Below are positions 1-9,124 of a DNA stretch of 38,170 bases, one piece after another. The notes under the pieces are model-generated. The model saw only the letters and a list, made by a program, of their open reading frames with translations, ran no database searches and was not told the DNA's origin. The translations under genes were made by a program, and so were the position numbers. Origin of the DNA: Phycisphaerales bacterium (GTDB lineage: Bacteria > Planctomycetota > Phycisphaerae > Phycisphaerales > UBA1924); contig JAJVHS010000040.1 of assembly GCA_022072615.1 (NCBI GenBank), positions 1-38,170 on the forward strand. Direction: 5' to 3'. The first letter of the stretch is position 1; the number at the start of each line of letters is the position of its first letter.

Positions 1-3000
1 CAGGGCGGGGCCGTGAACCTGCTCTCCACCGTCGAAACGACGGGTGGCCAGCAGTACAGCGGCGAGATCAGCCTTGGCGGGAACCTCACTTCCGCCGGCG
101 GCAACATCGGCTTCACCGGCGACACCACGCTCACCCCGCCGGCGCTGGCGATCACGACCGGCGGCGGCTCGGTGTCGAGCAGCGGCAACGTTACCGGCAC
201 GTCCACGACGCTGACAATCAACGCCGGCGCGGGCGACGTCGATGTGAACGCCATTCTCCATGACCTGGCCGACAACGGGACGCCGGGCCTCAACTCGATC
301 AACGTCGCCGGGCGCGACATCACCGTCGGCCGCGTGGCGACCACCGGGTCGCAGACCTACGCGGCGTCGCGCAACCTGAACGTCCAGGGGCAGCTCCGGA
401 CCGCGGGCGCGAGCAACATCAACCTTACCGGAACGTCGCTGGTCAACCTCGGGAACAACCTCCGCACAGGCGGCACGGGCGCGATCTCCGTCACCGGCCC
501 GACCCGGCTCAACACCGGCGGCACGGTAACGGTCGCGACCGGCAACGGCGACATCACCTTCGCCAACGACATCGACGCGGCGACCGACGGCGTCGGCGGG
601 CTGGTCATCAACGCCGGGACCGGCGCTGTCGACCTCCAGGGCAACGTCGGCACCGGCGCGGCCGGGCGGCTCGCCTCGCTGAACGCGACCGGCGCGACGA
701 TCGGTGTCCGGTCGGTGAACACCGCGCAGGCTCAGCAGTACACGGGCGCCACCGCGCTCAACGGCAACCTCACGTCGGGCGCCGTGACCACGGTCAACGG
801 GCCGTTGACACTGCTCACCGACGCGGTCGTGACCGCCGCCGGCGGGGCCACCTTCACCGGCACAGTCGATGCCCAGACCGCCGGCCAGCAGGGCCTCACA
901 GTGGCGGCGTCCGGCCAGGCCGTGAACTTCCAGGATGCGGTCGGCGCTTCGGCCGCACTCGAGCAGCTCACGGTGACCGGGAACACCACCGCCACCGGCG
1001 TCACCACGACGGGCGGCCAGACATACTCGGGCCCGCTCGCCGCGTCGAGCCTCACCTCCTCCTCCGGCAGTATCGCGGCAACCGGCGGCGCCTTCGCCGT
1101 GACCGGCGCCGTGTCGGCCGCGGGCGGGTCGCTGACGGCCGATGCGGGCGGTTCCAACGTCACGGTCGGCGGCGCCGTCAACGCCCAGTCCACCAGTCTC
1201 ACCGGCCAGTCGATCTCTGTGAGCACGGTCACCACGACGACCGGCGGCCAGACGTACACGGGCGCCACCACCGCCACAGGCGCGCTCGTCAGCGCGGCGG
1301 GCATCACGGGCACCGGGGCGTTCACCGCTCAGGGCAACGTGACCGCCACGGGCGCCCTGAGCCTGAACGGTGGGAACGCGAGCGCCATCGATCTCCAGGG
1401 TGAAACCGCCGCGCAATCGGCGAGCCTGACGGGCTCGTCGGTGGCGGTGTCGAACGTCCAGACGTCCAACGGGTCGCAGACCTTCACCGGTCCGACGACC
1501 GTTCGCGGCGACCTGACGGCCACCGGCGGCGGGATCACCGTTGACGGCGCCACCACGCTGTCGACGGCGGCGTCGCACACGTTCACGGCGAACGGTCAGG
1601 CGATCCAGTTGCAGACGGTCGACGGTGGGACGGGGGCCCTGTCCCTCAACGGTCAGACGGTCTCGCTGGGCGCGGCCTCCAACCTCGGGTCGCTCTCGGC
1701 GACCGCGACGGGCGGGATCTCGCTCAGCACCGTGTCGACCACGGGCAATCAGACCTACACCGGACCGACCACCCTTGACGGCAACCTCACCGCGACCGCG
1801 GGCGGTGTCTCGATCACCGGCCTCGCGTCGCTGTCTGATGCGGTGGCGATCAGCACTGCCGGCGGGGACATCACGCTCGCTGGTGTTGCCGGCGGCGGCA
1901 ACGCTCTCACGCTCGGCTCTTCCGGCGCCGTGAGTCTGAGCGGCGATGCAGCCGACCTGGCCTCGCTGACGGCGACCGGGTCCTCGGTCGCGACCCGGAA
2001 CGTCACCACGACCGGGGCCCAGTCGTATACCGGCCCGACCACCGTCACCGGCTCGGTCCAGACGACTTCGGCCGGCGGTGTCACCTTCAACAGCGCCGCG
2101 ACGATCACCGGGAACGTGTCGACGACGGGCGGATCGATCGAATTCAACAACGCCGTCTCGCTCGGCGGGAACCTTGCCACCGCCACAACCGGTGACATCT
2201 CCGCCGACGGCCCGCTGACGCTCACCGGGTCGTCCGCGCAGACGATCTCGTCGAGCCAGGGCACGATTTCCCTCGCCTCGATCGACGGATCGACCGCGGG
2301 CCAGCAGTCGCTCACCATCGTCTCCGGCAAGCAGCTCCAGGACGGCGATACGGCCGCCCGGGTCCGGCTGTCGGGCAACGTCGGCGCGACGACCCGCCTG
2401 CAGAGCTTCCAGTTCGGGAACGCCGCCGCGACCGGCGGCGAAACCGGTTCGGTGATCCCCGCGCTGGCGACGGTCGCGTTCGCGACGCCCGCGGCCTTCA
2501 ACGCGGAGGGCCAGGTGCTGAGCTCGGTCGTTGAATCGACTCCGGGTGCCTTCTCGATCACCGCCGACACGTTCACGATGACGCAGGGCGAGAAGGTGAC
2601 CGCCTTCGGCAACCTGACGATCAACGCGTCGCAGGCGACGCTGCGGGATACGAATGCCTTTGGCAAGCTCGTGCTCAACGTCCCGTCGATTACGCTGGCG
2701 ACGCGCTCGCGTGCCCCGCAGGTTCCGCCCGCGCCGGGCCAGAAGCAGAACGACATCGGCATGGACCTCGTCGCACGGGATGGCGTCGCATTCGCGGGCG
2801 GCTCGACCGTGACGATCGACCGCGGGTCGTCGGGTGATCCCGATACCGCCGTCGCCACCATCGGGTCCGATGTGATTTCGACTCCCCCCGCCAGCGTCCA
2901 GGGCGGTTCGATCACCACGCTGCAGTTCGTCAACGGCGTGACGCTCAACTCCTTCCGCAAGAACAACGACCCGGCCGGCATCCTCAGCGCGCTGGACCTC

Positions 3001-3651
3001 CGGGCCGACGGCCGTACGTCGACGAACGTCGCGACAGCCATCGCCGGCGCGACGCCGCGCGAAGCGGATATCTCCCCCGGCCAGGCGATCGGCATCTCGG
3101 CATCGATGCGCGAGCAGCTCGCCGAGGTCGGCGTCTACGTCAAAGATCTCGATCCTGATCTCCAGATCGAGTACCTCGTCGGCCGTGCCATCTTCGTCGA
3201 CGTCCCCGGAACGCCGAACCCCGCGCCGGATGACTACAAAATCACGCCCAACCGCCTCGCGGTTGACCGGGTGCGCGAGGTCTTGGATTCGTTCAGGGGT
3301 GTCAAGACGGCGGCCGGCGCCGAAGAAGCCGGGTCGGAATGGAAGGACAAGGCCGCGGCGATGCTCGCCGAGTCCGCCGATGCCTGCGCCAAGGCCAAGG
3401 GCAAGGAGATCGTGGATCTGACGGGCCAAGAACTGGGCGAGTTCGTCATGAACGACCCCGGTCAGGCCCAGGCCCGCCAGCTCCTGGTGGCGGCCTCGCA
3501 GTTCCTGGACCGCGTCGCGTCGCTGGGCCTGTCGCCCGGCGAAGCGCGTGCCCCCAGGGACACGATGATTTATGCGTTGGCGGGGCGTGATCTCACCACC
3601 GATCAGGTGCAGGGAATGCTCGAGGCGGCTCGGCAGTCCGGCGGTCAGTGA
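1..3651 (+). CDS. Repeat-rich filamentous-haemagglutinin-like protein, 5' partial
   Basis: The frame is open from base 1 (QGGAV before the GTG at 13), so the gene begins outside the window. About 1216 residues are visible. Residues 1 to about 800 are low-complexity, Gly/Thr/Ser/Ala/Val-rich beta-strand repeats. A motif of the form TTGGQTY(S/T)GPTT...GNLT recurs near bases 37, 340, 718, 1006, 1234, 1462, 1735 and 2006, spaced 76-126 residues apart. This is the style of FhaB-like and other beta-helical surface proteins. The last 400 residues are non-repetitive, and the final 110 look helical and charged, with no visible autotransporter barrel or PEP-CTERM tail. The stop lies 18 bases before the preferred tssA start, so co-transcription with the T6SS genes is likely. 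Function is inferred from composition only: probably a surface or secreted fibrous protein. The export signal would be in the missing N-terminus. Confidence 0.75.
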   Translation, partial: QGGAVNLLSTVETTGGQQYSGEISLGGNLTSAGGNIGFTGDTTLTPPALAITTGGGSVSSSGNVTGTSTTLTINAGAGDVDVNAILHDLADNGTPGLNSINVAGRDITVGRVATTGSQTYAASRNLNVQGQLRTAGASNINLTGTSLVNLGNNLRTGGTGAISVTGPTRLNTGGTVTVATGNGDITFANDIDAATDGVGGLVINAGTGAVDLQGNVGTGAAGRLASLNATGATIGVRSVNTAQAQQYTGATALNGNLTSGAVTTVNGPLTLLTDAVVTAAGGATFTGTVDAQTAGQQGLTVAASGQAVNFQDAVGASAALEQLTVTGNTTATGVTTTGGQTYSGPLAASSLTSSSGSIAATGGAFAVTGAVSAAGGSLTADAGGSNVTVGGAVNAQSTSLTGQSISVSTVTTTTGGQTYTGATTATGALVSAAGITGTGAFTAQGNVTATGALSLNGGNASAIDLQGETAAQSASLTGSSVAVSNVQTSNGSQTFTGPTTVRGDLTATGGGITVDGATTLSTAASHTFTANGQAIQLQTVDGGTGALSLNGQTVSLGAASNLGSLSATATGGISLSTVSTTGNQTYTGPTTLDGNLTATAGGVSITGLASLSDAVAISTAGGDITLAGVAGGGNALTLGSSGAVSLSGDAADLASLTATGSSVATRNVTTTGAQSYTGPTTVTGSVQTTSAGGVTFNSAATITGNVSTTGGSIEFNNAVSLGGNLATATTGDISADGPLTLTGSSAQTISSSQGTISLASIDGSTAGQQSLTIVSGKQLQDGDTAARVRLSGNVGATTRLQSFQFGNAAATGGETGSVIPALATVAFATPAAFNAEGQVLSSVVESTPGAFSITADTFTMTQGEKVTAFGNLTINASQATLRDTNAFGKLVLNVPSITLATRSRAPQVPPAPGQKQNDIGMDLVARDGVAFAGGSTVTIDRGSSGDPDTAVATIGSDVISTPPASVQGGSITTLQFVNGVTLNSFRKNNDPAGILSALDLRADGRTSTNVATAIAGATPREADISPGQAIGISASMREQLAEVGVYVKDLDPDLQIEYLVGRAIFVDVPGTPNPAPDDYKITPNRLAVDRVREVLDSFRGVKTAAGAEEAGSEWKDKAAAMLAESADACAKAKGKEIVDLTGQELGEFVMNDPGQAQARQLLVAASQFLDRVASLGLSPGEARAPRDTMIYALAGRDLTTDQVQGMLEAARQSGGQ

Positions 3652-3669
3652 CACTTCGGAGGCGTGCCG

Positions 3670-4719
3670 TTGGGAGCCATCGATCTGGGCAGGGTTCTTT
3701 CGCCGGTCAGCCCGGAACAGCCGGGCGGTGATGACCTGCGCTACGACCAGCGGTACATGGAGGTCATGCGGGCGTCCGAGGGCACGCCCGAGGATCAGTT
3801 CGCCGGTACCGAGGCAATCCCGCCGGACTGGCGGGTGGTCCGCGACGGGGCGCTCGAGCTGCTGGTGAGGTCCAAGGACCTGCGGCTGGGTGTGCTGCTG
3901 ACGGCCTCGGAACTGCGGCTTTCAGGGTTCCCCGGCCTGGTGGACAGCCTCGCGGTGCTGCGCGGGCTGATCGACCAGTACTGGGACACGATGTTCCCCC
4001 GCCTGGATCCCGAAGACGGCAACGACCCGACCGAAAGGGTGAACATCCTTTCTGCGCTGGTGGCACCTCCGGGCTCGATGGGTGACCCGCTCCGGATCCT
4101 CGAGGGAATCACGGAACTGCCGCTCGCCGAATCGCGGATGGTCGGCCGCGTGGGGTACCGGGAGATCCTGGTCGCGATGGGCGAACTCCCGCCGCTCGCG
4201 GGAGAGGGCGCTTTTAACCCCGATGCCGCGACCATCGACGCGGCCTTCCGGGATGTCGAACCCGAAGCACTGACGACCCGGGCCGGCGAAGTCGATGCCT
4301 GCCTCGAACACGTGAAGGCGATCGAGAACAGCCTGACGGATCGTGTCGGACGCGGGCGATCGATCGACTTCTCCCCCGTGCGACAGCTGCTGGGCGAGAT
4401 CGCCAAGCAGATCCGCAAGCGGCTGCCGACGCCGGTCGCCGATCCCCGTACAGGCGAGCCGGAGGCCGGTGGGGAGGGTGCCGGCCGCGGCGCGCGCCTC
4501 GCGGGCGAGGTCGCCAGCCGCGATGATGTATTGCTCGCTTTCGGAAAGATTGTCAGTTACTATGAGCGGGTGGAGCCGTCAAGCCCGGTGCCGTTGTTCG
4601 TACGCTGTGCGGAGCAGATGGTGGGGAAGTCATTCGCGGACATCGTGAAGGTGCTGACCCCCGACGCGGTCGCGATGCTCGTCGGTATCAGCACGCCGCC
4701 CGAGCAGCCGACGGGGTGA
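3670..4719 (+). CDS. tssA: TssA (ImpA-type) T6SS cap/assembly protein
   Basis: TssA proteins bind the baseplate and coordinate tube and sheath polymerisation. The N-terminus (LSPVSPEQPGGDDLRYD) and the following region with RSKDLRLGVLLT and YWDTMFPRLD are the signature of the ImpA N-terminal domain (roughly residues 5-135). The rest is helical and less conserved. At about 349 residues it belongs to the shorter TssA forms. Start choice: a GGAGG at 3658-3662 is only one base from the GTG at 3664 but seven bases from the TTG at 3670, so the TTG is preferred; the two starts differ by two residues. It follows the repeat protein closely and precedes tssB after a 226-base spacer in which I see no gene. 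Confidence 0.88.
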   Translation: MGAIDLGRVLSPVSPEQPGGDDLRYDQRYMEVMRASEGTPEDQFAGTEAIPPDWRVVRDGALELLVRSKDLRLGVLLTASELRLSGFPGLVDSLAVLRGLIDQYWDTMFPRLDPEDGNDPTERVNILSALVAPPGSMGDPLRILEGITELPLAESRMVGRVGYREILVAMGELPPLAGEGAFNPDAATIDAAFRDVEPEALTTRAGEVDACLEHVKAIENSLTDRVGRGRSIDFSPVRQLLGEIAKQIRKRLPTPVADPRTGEPEAGGEGAGRGARLAGEVASRDDVLLAFGKIVSYYERVEPSSPVPLFVRCAEQMVGKSFADIVKVLTPDAVAMLVGISTPPEQPTG

Positions 4720-4945
4720 TGGTCTCCGGCCGCCGCCAGCGGGGCGCCGCGACGGCCGGTTGAATGGGGGGCGTCCCAGCGAGGTTGTTCTCGTCCCGCG
4801 GGGCGAGCGAGCGGGCGGGTTTTCAGGCAATCCGGATCAGCGTCGGCACGCCGCAGCGCAACAGGCCCGGTCAGGTTGGGCGCGTCCTCGGCAGCCGACG
4901 AGCGGTGGTGGCGGGCTCACGGGCCTCAACCAAGGAGCGCGTGTC

Positions 4946-5461
4946 ATGGGTAAGGCGAGCAGTCAGAAGTTCATCCAGCGCAACCGCGCGCCCCGCGTCC
5001 AGATCGAGTATGACCTGGAGCTCTACGGAGCGGAGAAAAAGATCAACCTCCCCTTCGTGATGGGCGTGATGGCCGATCTGTCGGGCAAGCCGGCCGAACC
5101 GCTCGCCCCCGTCGCCGAGCGGAAGTTCCTCGAGATCGACGTCGACAACTTCGACGACCGCCTCAAGAACATGAAGCCGCGCGTGGCGTTCCAGGTGCCC
5201 AATGCCCTCACCGGCGAGGGCAACCTGGCCGTCGATATCACCTTCGAGAGCATGGCCGATTTCTCGCCGGCCGCGGTGGCCCGGAAGATCGAGCCCCTCC
5301 GCCAGCTGCTCGAAGCGCGGACCCAGCTCTCCAACCTCTTGACGTACATGGATGGCAAGTCGGGCGCGGGCGACCTGGTTGCCAAGCTGCTGAACGATCC
5401 CAGCCTGCTCAAGGCGCTGGCGGCGCAGCCCAAGCCGCAGGACGGAGGCTCCAATGGCTGA
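4946..5461 (+). CDS. tssB: TssB, T6SS contractile sheath small subunit
   Basis: TssB pairs with TssC to form the contractile sheath around the Hcp tube in the cytoplasm. The protein is 171 residues, normal for the family. Typical features are the N-terminal QKFIQRNRAPRVQIEYDLE, the LPFVMGVMADLSG segment, the KFLEIDVDNFDDRLKNMKPR stretch and the C-terminal LLTYMDGK. The start is the ATG at 4946, with AAGGAG at 4932-4937; the open frame extends upstream to 4760, but that part has no TssB similarity and no good ribosome site. The stop overlaps the start of tssC by 8 bases, indicating translational coupling, as expected for two subunits needed in equal amounts. Confidence 0.96.
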   Translation: MGKASSQKFIQRNRAPRVQIEYDLELYGAEKKINLPFVMGVMADLSGKPAEPLAPVAERKFLEIDVDNFDDRLKNMKPRVAFQVPNALTGEGNLAVDITFESMADFSPAAVARKIEPLRQLLEARTQLSNLLTYMDGKSGAGDLVAKLLNDPSLLKALAAQPKPQDGGSNG

Positions 5462-6938
5462 GGCCCAATCCCAGGGACAACTGGATGTCGGTCTTGTTGA
5501 GTCCGGCGGGCTGTCCGACCTGCTCAACAAGGAGTTCAAGCCCAAGACCAGCGGCGCCAAGCAGGCGATCGAGAGCGCGGTGCGCACGCTCGCCGAGCAG
5601 GCGCTGGCGACCACGGCGCTGATCTCCGATGACGCGGTCAAGAGCATCGAGGCGATGATCGCCGCCATCGACCGCAAGCTCAGCGACCAGATCAACCAGA
5701 TCATCCACCACCCCGACTTCCTGCAGCTCGAATCCGCGTGGCGCGGGCTCTCGCACCTGGTCAACAACACCGAGACCGATGAAACGCTGAAGATCCGGGT
5801 GCTCAACATCTCCAAGAAGGACCTCGCCAGGACGCTGGGCCGCTTCAAGGGAACGGCCTGGGATCAGAGCCCGATCTTCAAGGCGGTGTACGAGCAGGAG
5901 TTCGGCACGCCCGGCGGCCAGCCCTACGGCTGCCTCGTCGGCGACTACTACTTCGACCACACGCCTCCCGACGTCGAGCTGCTCGGCCAGATCGCGCAGA
6001 TCGCCTCGGCCGCGCACGCCCCGTTCATCTCGGCGACCAACCCGACCGTCATGAACATGGAGTCGTGGAGCGAGCTGAGCAACCCGCGCGACCTCACGAA
6101 GATCTTCCAGGGCCCCGAGTACGCCGCGTGGCGCAGCCTGCGGGAGAGCGACGACGCTCGCTACGTCGGCCTCACCATGCCGCGATTCCTGGCCCGCATC
6201 CCCTACGGCGCCAAGACCAACCCCGTCGAGGACTTCGCCTTCGAGGAGGACACGGCGGGTGCCGACTCGACCAAGTACGTCTGGGGGAACTCGGCATACG
6301 CCATGGGCGTCAACATCAACCGAGCCTTCAAGCTCTACGGCTGGTGCGCGCGGATCCGCGGCGTTGAATCGGGCGGCATGGTCGAGGGCCTGCCCTGCCA
6401 CACCTTCCCGACCGACGACGGCGGCGTGGACATGAAGTGCCCGACCGAGATCGCGATCACCGACCGGCGCGAGGCGGAACTGGCCAAGAACGGCTTCATG
6501 CCGCTCTCGCACTGGAAGAACACGGACTACGCCGTGTTCGTCGGGGCTCAGAGCCTGCACAAGCCGGCGGAGTACTCCGATCCGGACGCGACCGCCAACG
6601 CCAATCTCGGTGCTCGCCTGCCCTACCTCTTCGCGACCTGCCGCTTCGCGCACTTCCTCAAGTGCATGGTCCGCGACAAGATCGGGTCGTTCAAGGAACG
6701 GGCCGACATGCAGCGCTGGCTGCAGGACTGGATCATGCAGTACGTCGAGCCCGACCCGGGCGCGAGCGAGGACGCCAAGGCTCGCCGGCCGCTGGCCGCC
6801 GCCGAGGTGCAGATCGCCGAGGTGCCCGGCAACCCCGGCTATTACTCGTCCAAGTTCTTCCTGCGTCCGCACTACCAGCTCGAAGGCCTCACCGTGTCGC
6901 TGCGGCTGGTCTCCAAGCTGCCGTCGGGCAAGCAGTAA
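5454..6938 (+). CDS. tssC: TssC, T6SS contractile sheath large subunit
   Basis: TssC is the large sheath protein; TssB/TssC rings contract to drive the Hcp tube outwards, and ClpV later disassembles them. The 494-residue length is typical. Recognisable segments are HPDFLQLESAWRGLSHLV (about residues 85-102), the GDYYFDH stretch near 163, and the C-terminal FFLRPHYQLEGLTVSLRLVS, which is diagnostic. The gene starts with ATG inside the last codons of tssB (8-base overlap). I see no truncation or missing segment. It is followed by 190 bases before hcp that contain a hairpin. Confidence 0.97.
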   Translation: MAEAQSQGQLDVGLVESGGLSDLLNKEFKPKTSGAKQAIESAVRTLAEQALATTALISDDAVKSIEAMIAAIDRKLSDQINQIIHHPDFLQLESAWRGLSHLVNNTETDETLKIRVLNISKKDLARTLGRFKGTAWDQSPIFKAVYEQEFGTPGGQPYGCLVGDYYFDHTPPDVELLGQIAQIASAAHAPFISATNPTVMNMESWSELSNPRDLTKIFQGPEYAAWRSLRESDDARYVGLTMPRFLARIPYGAKTNPVEDFAFEEDTAGADSTKYVWGNSAYAMGVNINRAFKLYGWCARIRGVESGGMVEGLPCHTFPTDDGGVDMKCPTEIAITDRREAELAKNGFMPLSHWKNTDYAVFVGAQSLHKPAEYSDPDATANANLGARLPYLFATCRFAHFLKCMVRDKIGSFKERADMQRWLQDWIMQYVEPDPGASEDAKARRPLAAAEVQIAEVPGNPGYYSSKFFLRPHYQLEGLTVSLRLVSKLPSGKQ

Positions 6939-6960
6939 AGGCGCTGAAGCTTCAAAGCCA

Positions 6961-6988
6961 CCGGCTCGGGCAGCAGTCCGCGAGCCGG
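6961..6988 (+). promoter_or_regulatory. Hairpin between tssC and hcp
   Basis: CCGGCTCG (6961-6968) and CGAGCCGG (6981-6988) form a perfect 8-base stem with a 12-base loop, 22 bases after the tssC stop. No T-run follows, so it is not a canonical terminator. Because Hcp is needed in large excess over baseplate parts, a hairpin here could stabilise or partly separate the hcp transcript. That role is inference. Confidence 0.35.
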
Positions 6989-7128
6989 CGGGTTCGAGAG
7001 AGCGATCGTCGCGGCATCGATCACCCTGAGTCGTGGGGGTGCGGCGGGTCGCGACGAGGTCCGAGCTGAATGTCATGCGGGCTCGCCGCCCGCGGGTCAC
7101 GCATGTCTCACGACGAAGGGAGCGTCCA

Positions 7129-7614
7129 ATGGCGGTTGATATCTACCTGAAACTCGATGGGGTCCCGGCCGAGTGCACCGACAGCAAACACAAGGAGTGG
7201 ATCCAGCTGCTCTCGTTCCAGCACGGGATGTCGCAGATGGGCTCCATGTTCTCCGGCGGCGGTCAGTCGACCTCCGGCCGCGTCGATGTCGCCGACGTCT
7301 CGGTGATGAAACGCGTCGACAAGTCGACCCCCAAGCTCAATTGGCACCTGGCCACGGGCACGCACATCAAGAGCGCCATCGTTGAGTTCTGTCAGGCGAC
7401 GAAGGACAAGCATGTCTTCATGAAGTACACCTTCGAAGACATCGTGATCTCCGCGCTGCAGCCCAGCGTCTCGTCGGGCAGCGACTTCCCGATGGAGAAC
7501 CTCTCCTTCCGCTTCTCGAAGATCGAGTGGGAATACACCCCCATCGACGAGAAGGGCGGCAAGGCCGCCTCCTCCAAGGCCTGGTGGGACGTCAAGGATA
7601 ACAAGGGCGGTTGA
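7129..7614 (+). CDS. hcp: Hcp (TssD), T6SS inner tube protein
   Basis: Hcp forms stacked hexameric rings that make the expelled tube. The protein is 161 residues, normal for Hcp. Family marks are the N-terminal AVDIYLKLDGVPAE...HKEWIQLLSFQHG, the central VMKRVDKSTPKLNWHLATG, the FCQATKDKHVFMKYTFED stretch, and the C-terminal FSKIEWEY. The start is the ATG at 7129 with GAAGGGAG at 7115-7122; the frame is open further upstream to 7033, but those residues are basic and unrelated to Hcp. It has its own good ribosome site and 190 bases of spacer before it, so separate control is possible. No C-terminal toxin extension is present. Confidence 0.96.
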   Translation: MAVDIYLKLDGVPAECTDSKHKEWIQLLSFQHGMSQMGSMFSGGGQSTSGRVDVADVSVMKRVDKSTPKLNWHLATGTHIKSAIVEFCQATKDKHVFMKYTFEDIVISALQPSVSSGSDFPMENLSFRFSKIEWEYTPIDEKGGKAASSKAWWDVKDNKGG

Positions 7615-7787
7615 TCTCGATCGCCGTACAGCCTTCACCGGCCGCCGTCGCCTCCCGGCGTCGGCGCGCCATTGCTTCCTGACCCAGGCCGGGCAAGGTG
7701 TTGCACCCGGCACTCGGGCGACGCGTCTTTCGAATGCGCCGCACGAGGTCCGGGCGACCAGCCGACGTTCGGCAATGGAGTTGACGC

Positions 7788-8606
7788 ATGCTCGCCGAGG
7801 ACCTGGTCAAGCAAGCCCGACTCCCCGAGGCACTCGCCGCGCTCCAGGACGCCGTCCGCAAGGACGCCGCCAACCCCAGGCTCCGCGTCTTCCTCTTCCA
7901 GCTCCTGTGCGTCAACGGTGACTGGAAACGTGCACTCGACCAGCTCGCCGTCGCCTCGCAGATCGATGCCAAGAACCTCCTCATGGCCCAGATGTACCGG
8001 CCCGCCATCATGTGCGAGCTGCTCCGGGCCGACGTCTTCGCCGGCAGACGCTCGCCGATGATCCTGGGCGAGCCCGACGCCTGGATCGGGTCCATGGTCC
8101 AGGCCGTCGCCCTCACCGCTCAGGGTCATCACGCCGCCGCCGCTGAACTCCGAGCCGCCGCGCTCGAGGCCGCACCGGCGACGCCGGGCGCCGTCGATGA
8201 CCGCCGCTTCGAGTGGATCATGGACGCCGATTCGCGCCTCGGACCGCTGGTCGAACTCATCATGGACGGCAAGTACTACTGGGCGCCGTGGTCACGCATC
8301 CGCGAGATCTCGACCGAGCCGCCCACCGACCTGCGCGACGTGGTCTGGACGCCCGCGATGGTGACGCTCGCCACCGGCGCCACCCAGCCCGCCCTCATCC
8401 CGACCCGTTACCCCGGGTCCGAACTCGCCGAAGACGGCGCCATCCGCATGGCCCGGCGGACCGATTTCACCGAGCCGGTCCCCGGCACCTGCCTGGCCAC
8501 CGGGCAGCGAGTCTTCGCCACCGACTCCGACGACGTCGCGATCCTCAACGTCCGGCGGCTCACGATCGATGGGCCGGGCACAGACGGGGGGTCCAGCGGT
8601 GGCTGA
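7788..8606 (+). CDS. tagJ: TagJ (ImpE-family) T6SS accessory protein
   Basis: TagJ/ImpE proteins bind the sheath and, in some systems, help recruit ClpV. The N-terminal 130 residues are TPR-like helices (AEDLVKQARLPEALAALQDA, then CVNGDWKRALDQL), and the second half holds the ImpE signature: SRLGPLVELIMDGKYYWAPW followed by RDVVWTPAMVTLATG and IPTRYPGSE. The length of 272 residues is typical. The start ATG has GGAG eight bases upstream. Its end overlaps tssE by 8 bases. Having tagJ between hcp and tssE is a common arrangement. No catalytic residues are expected. Confidence 0.9.
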   Translation: MLAEDLVKQARLPEALAALQDAVRKDAANPRLRVFLFQLLCVNGDWKRALDQLAVASQIDAKNLLMAQMYRPAIMCELLRADVFAGRRSPMILGEPDAWIGSMVQAVALTAQGHHAAAAELRAAALEAAPATPGAVDDRRFEWIMDADSRLGPLVELIMDGKYYWAPWSRIREISTEPPTDLRDVVWTPAMVTLATGATQPALIPTRYPGSELAEDGAIRMARRTDFTEPVPGTCLATGQRVFATDSDDVAILNVRRLTIDGPGTDGGSSGG

Positions 8607-9102
8607 ACTAACCACCTCCGAACGCCTCCAGCCGTCGCTGCTCGACCGGCTGACCGACGACGAACCGCAGGTCCGCGAGGAGCCCATCTCGCGGCGAGTG
8701 ATGTCGATGGTGATGCTGCGGCGCGCGGTCGTGCGAGACCTCGCCTGGCTGCTCAACTGCCCCTGCAAGCCGCTGACCGACGAGATCAACGAGTTTCCCC
8801 TCGCCGCGCGCAGCGTCCTCAACTACGGCATGCCCGATCTCACCGGGCTCACGGCCAGCGGCGTTCCGCCCGAGCAGATCGTCTCCATGGTGCGCGACGC
8901 GATCCAGACCTTCGAGCCGCGGATCATCGGCCAGTCGCTCGACGTCCACGTGATCGAGAGCCGGTCGGAGACGTCGCGCAACGGCTTTGCGCTGGAGATC
9001 ACCGGCCAGCTCTGCCCGCTGCCGATGCCCGAAGCCCTGTACGTCCGCACCGAGATCGACCTCGAAACCGGGCGGTGTGACATCAAGGAGCGGCGCGTCT
9101 GA
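8599..9102 (+). CDS. tssE: TssE, gp25-like T6SS baseplate protein
   Basis: TssE is the gp25-like baseplate wedge protein that primes sheath assembly. At 167 residues it is normal for the family. Characteristic segments are LQPSLLDRLTDDEP near the N-terminus, VLRDLAWLLN-like VVRDLAWLLNC, ARSVLNYGMPDL (the conserved SVLNYG motif) and the C-terminal YVRTEIDLETG. I place the start at the GTG at 8599 because a G-run at 8586-8591 is correctly spaced and because the LQPSLLDRL segment then sits at the usual distance from the start; an in-frame ATG at 8569 would add ten unrelated residues. It overlaps tagJ by 8 bases, suggesting coupling. Confidence 0.92.
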   Translation: MAELTTSERLQPSLLDRLTDDEPQVREEPISRRVMSMVMLRRAVVRDLAWLLNCPCKPLTDEINEFPLAARSVLNYGMPDLTGLTASGVPPEQIVSMVRDAIQTFEPRIIGQSLDVHVIESRSETSRNGFALEITGQLCPLPMPEALYVRTEIDLETGRCDIKERRV

Positions 9103-9124
9103 CCGCGCCGGCACGATCCCGCGC

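Noticed and set aside
4760..4945. Longer N-terminus for TssB
   Set aside because: The extension is unlike TssB, whereas the ATG at 4946 has an AAGGAG and matches the family start.
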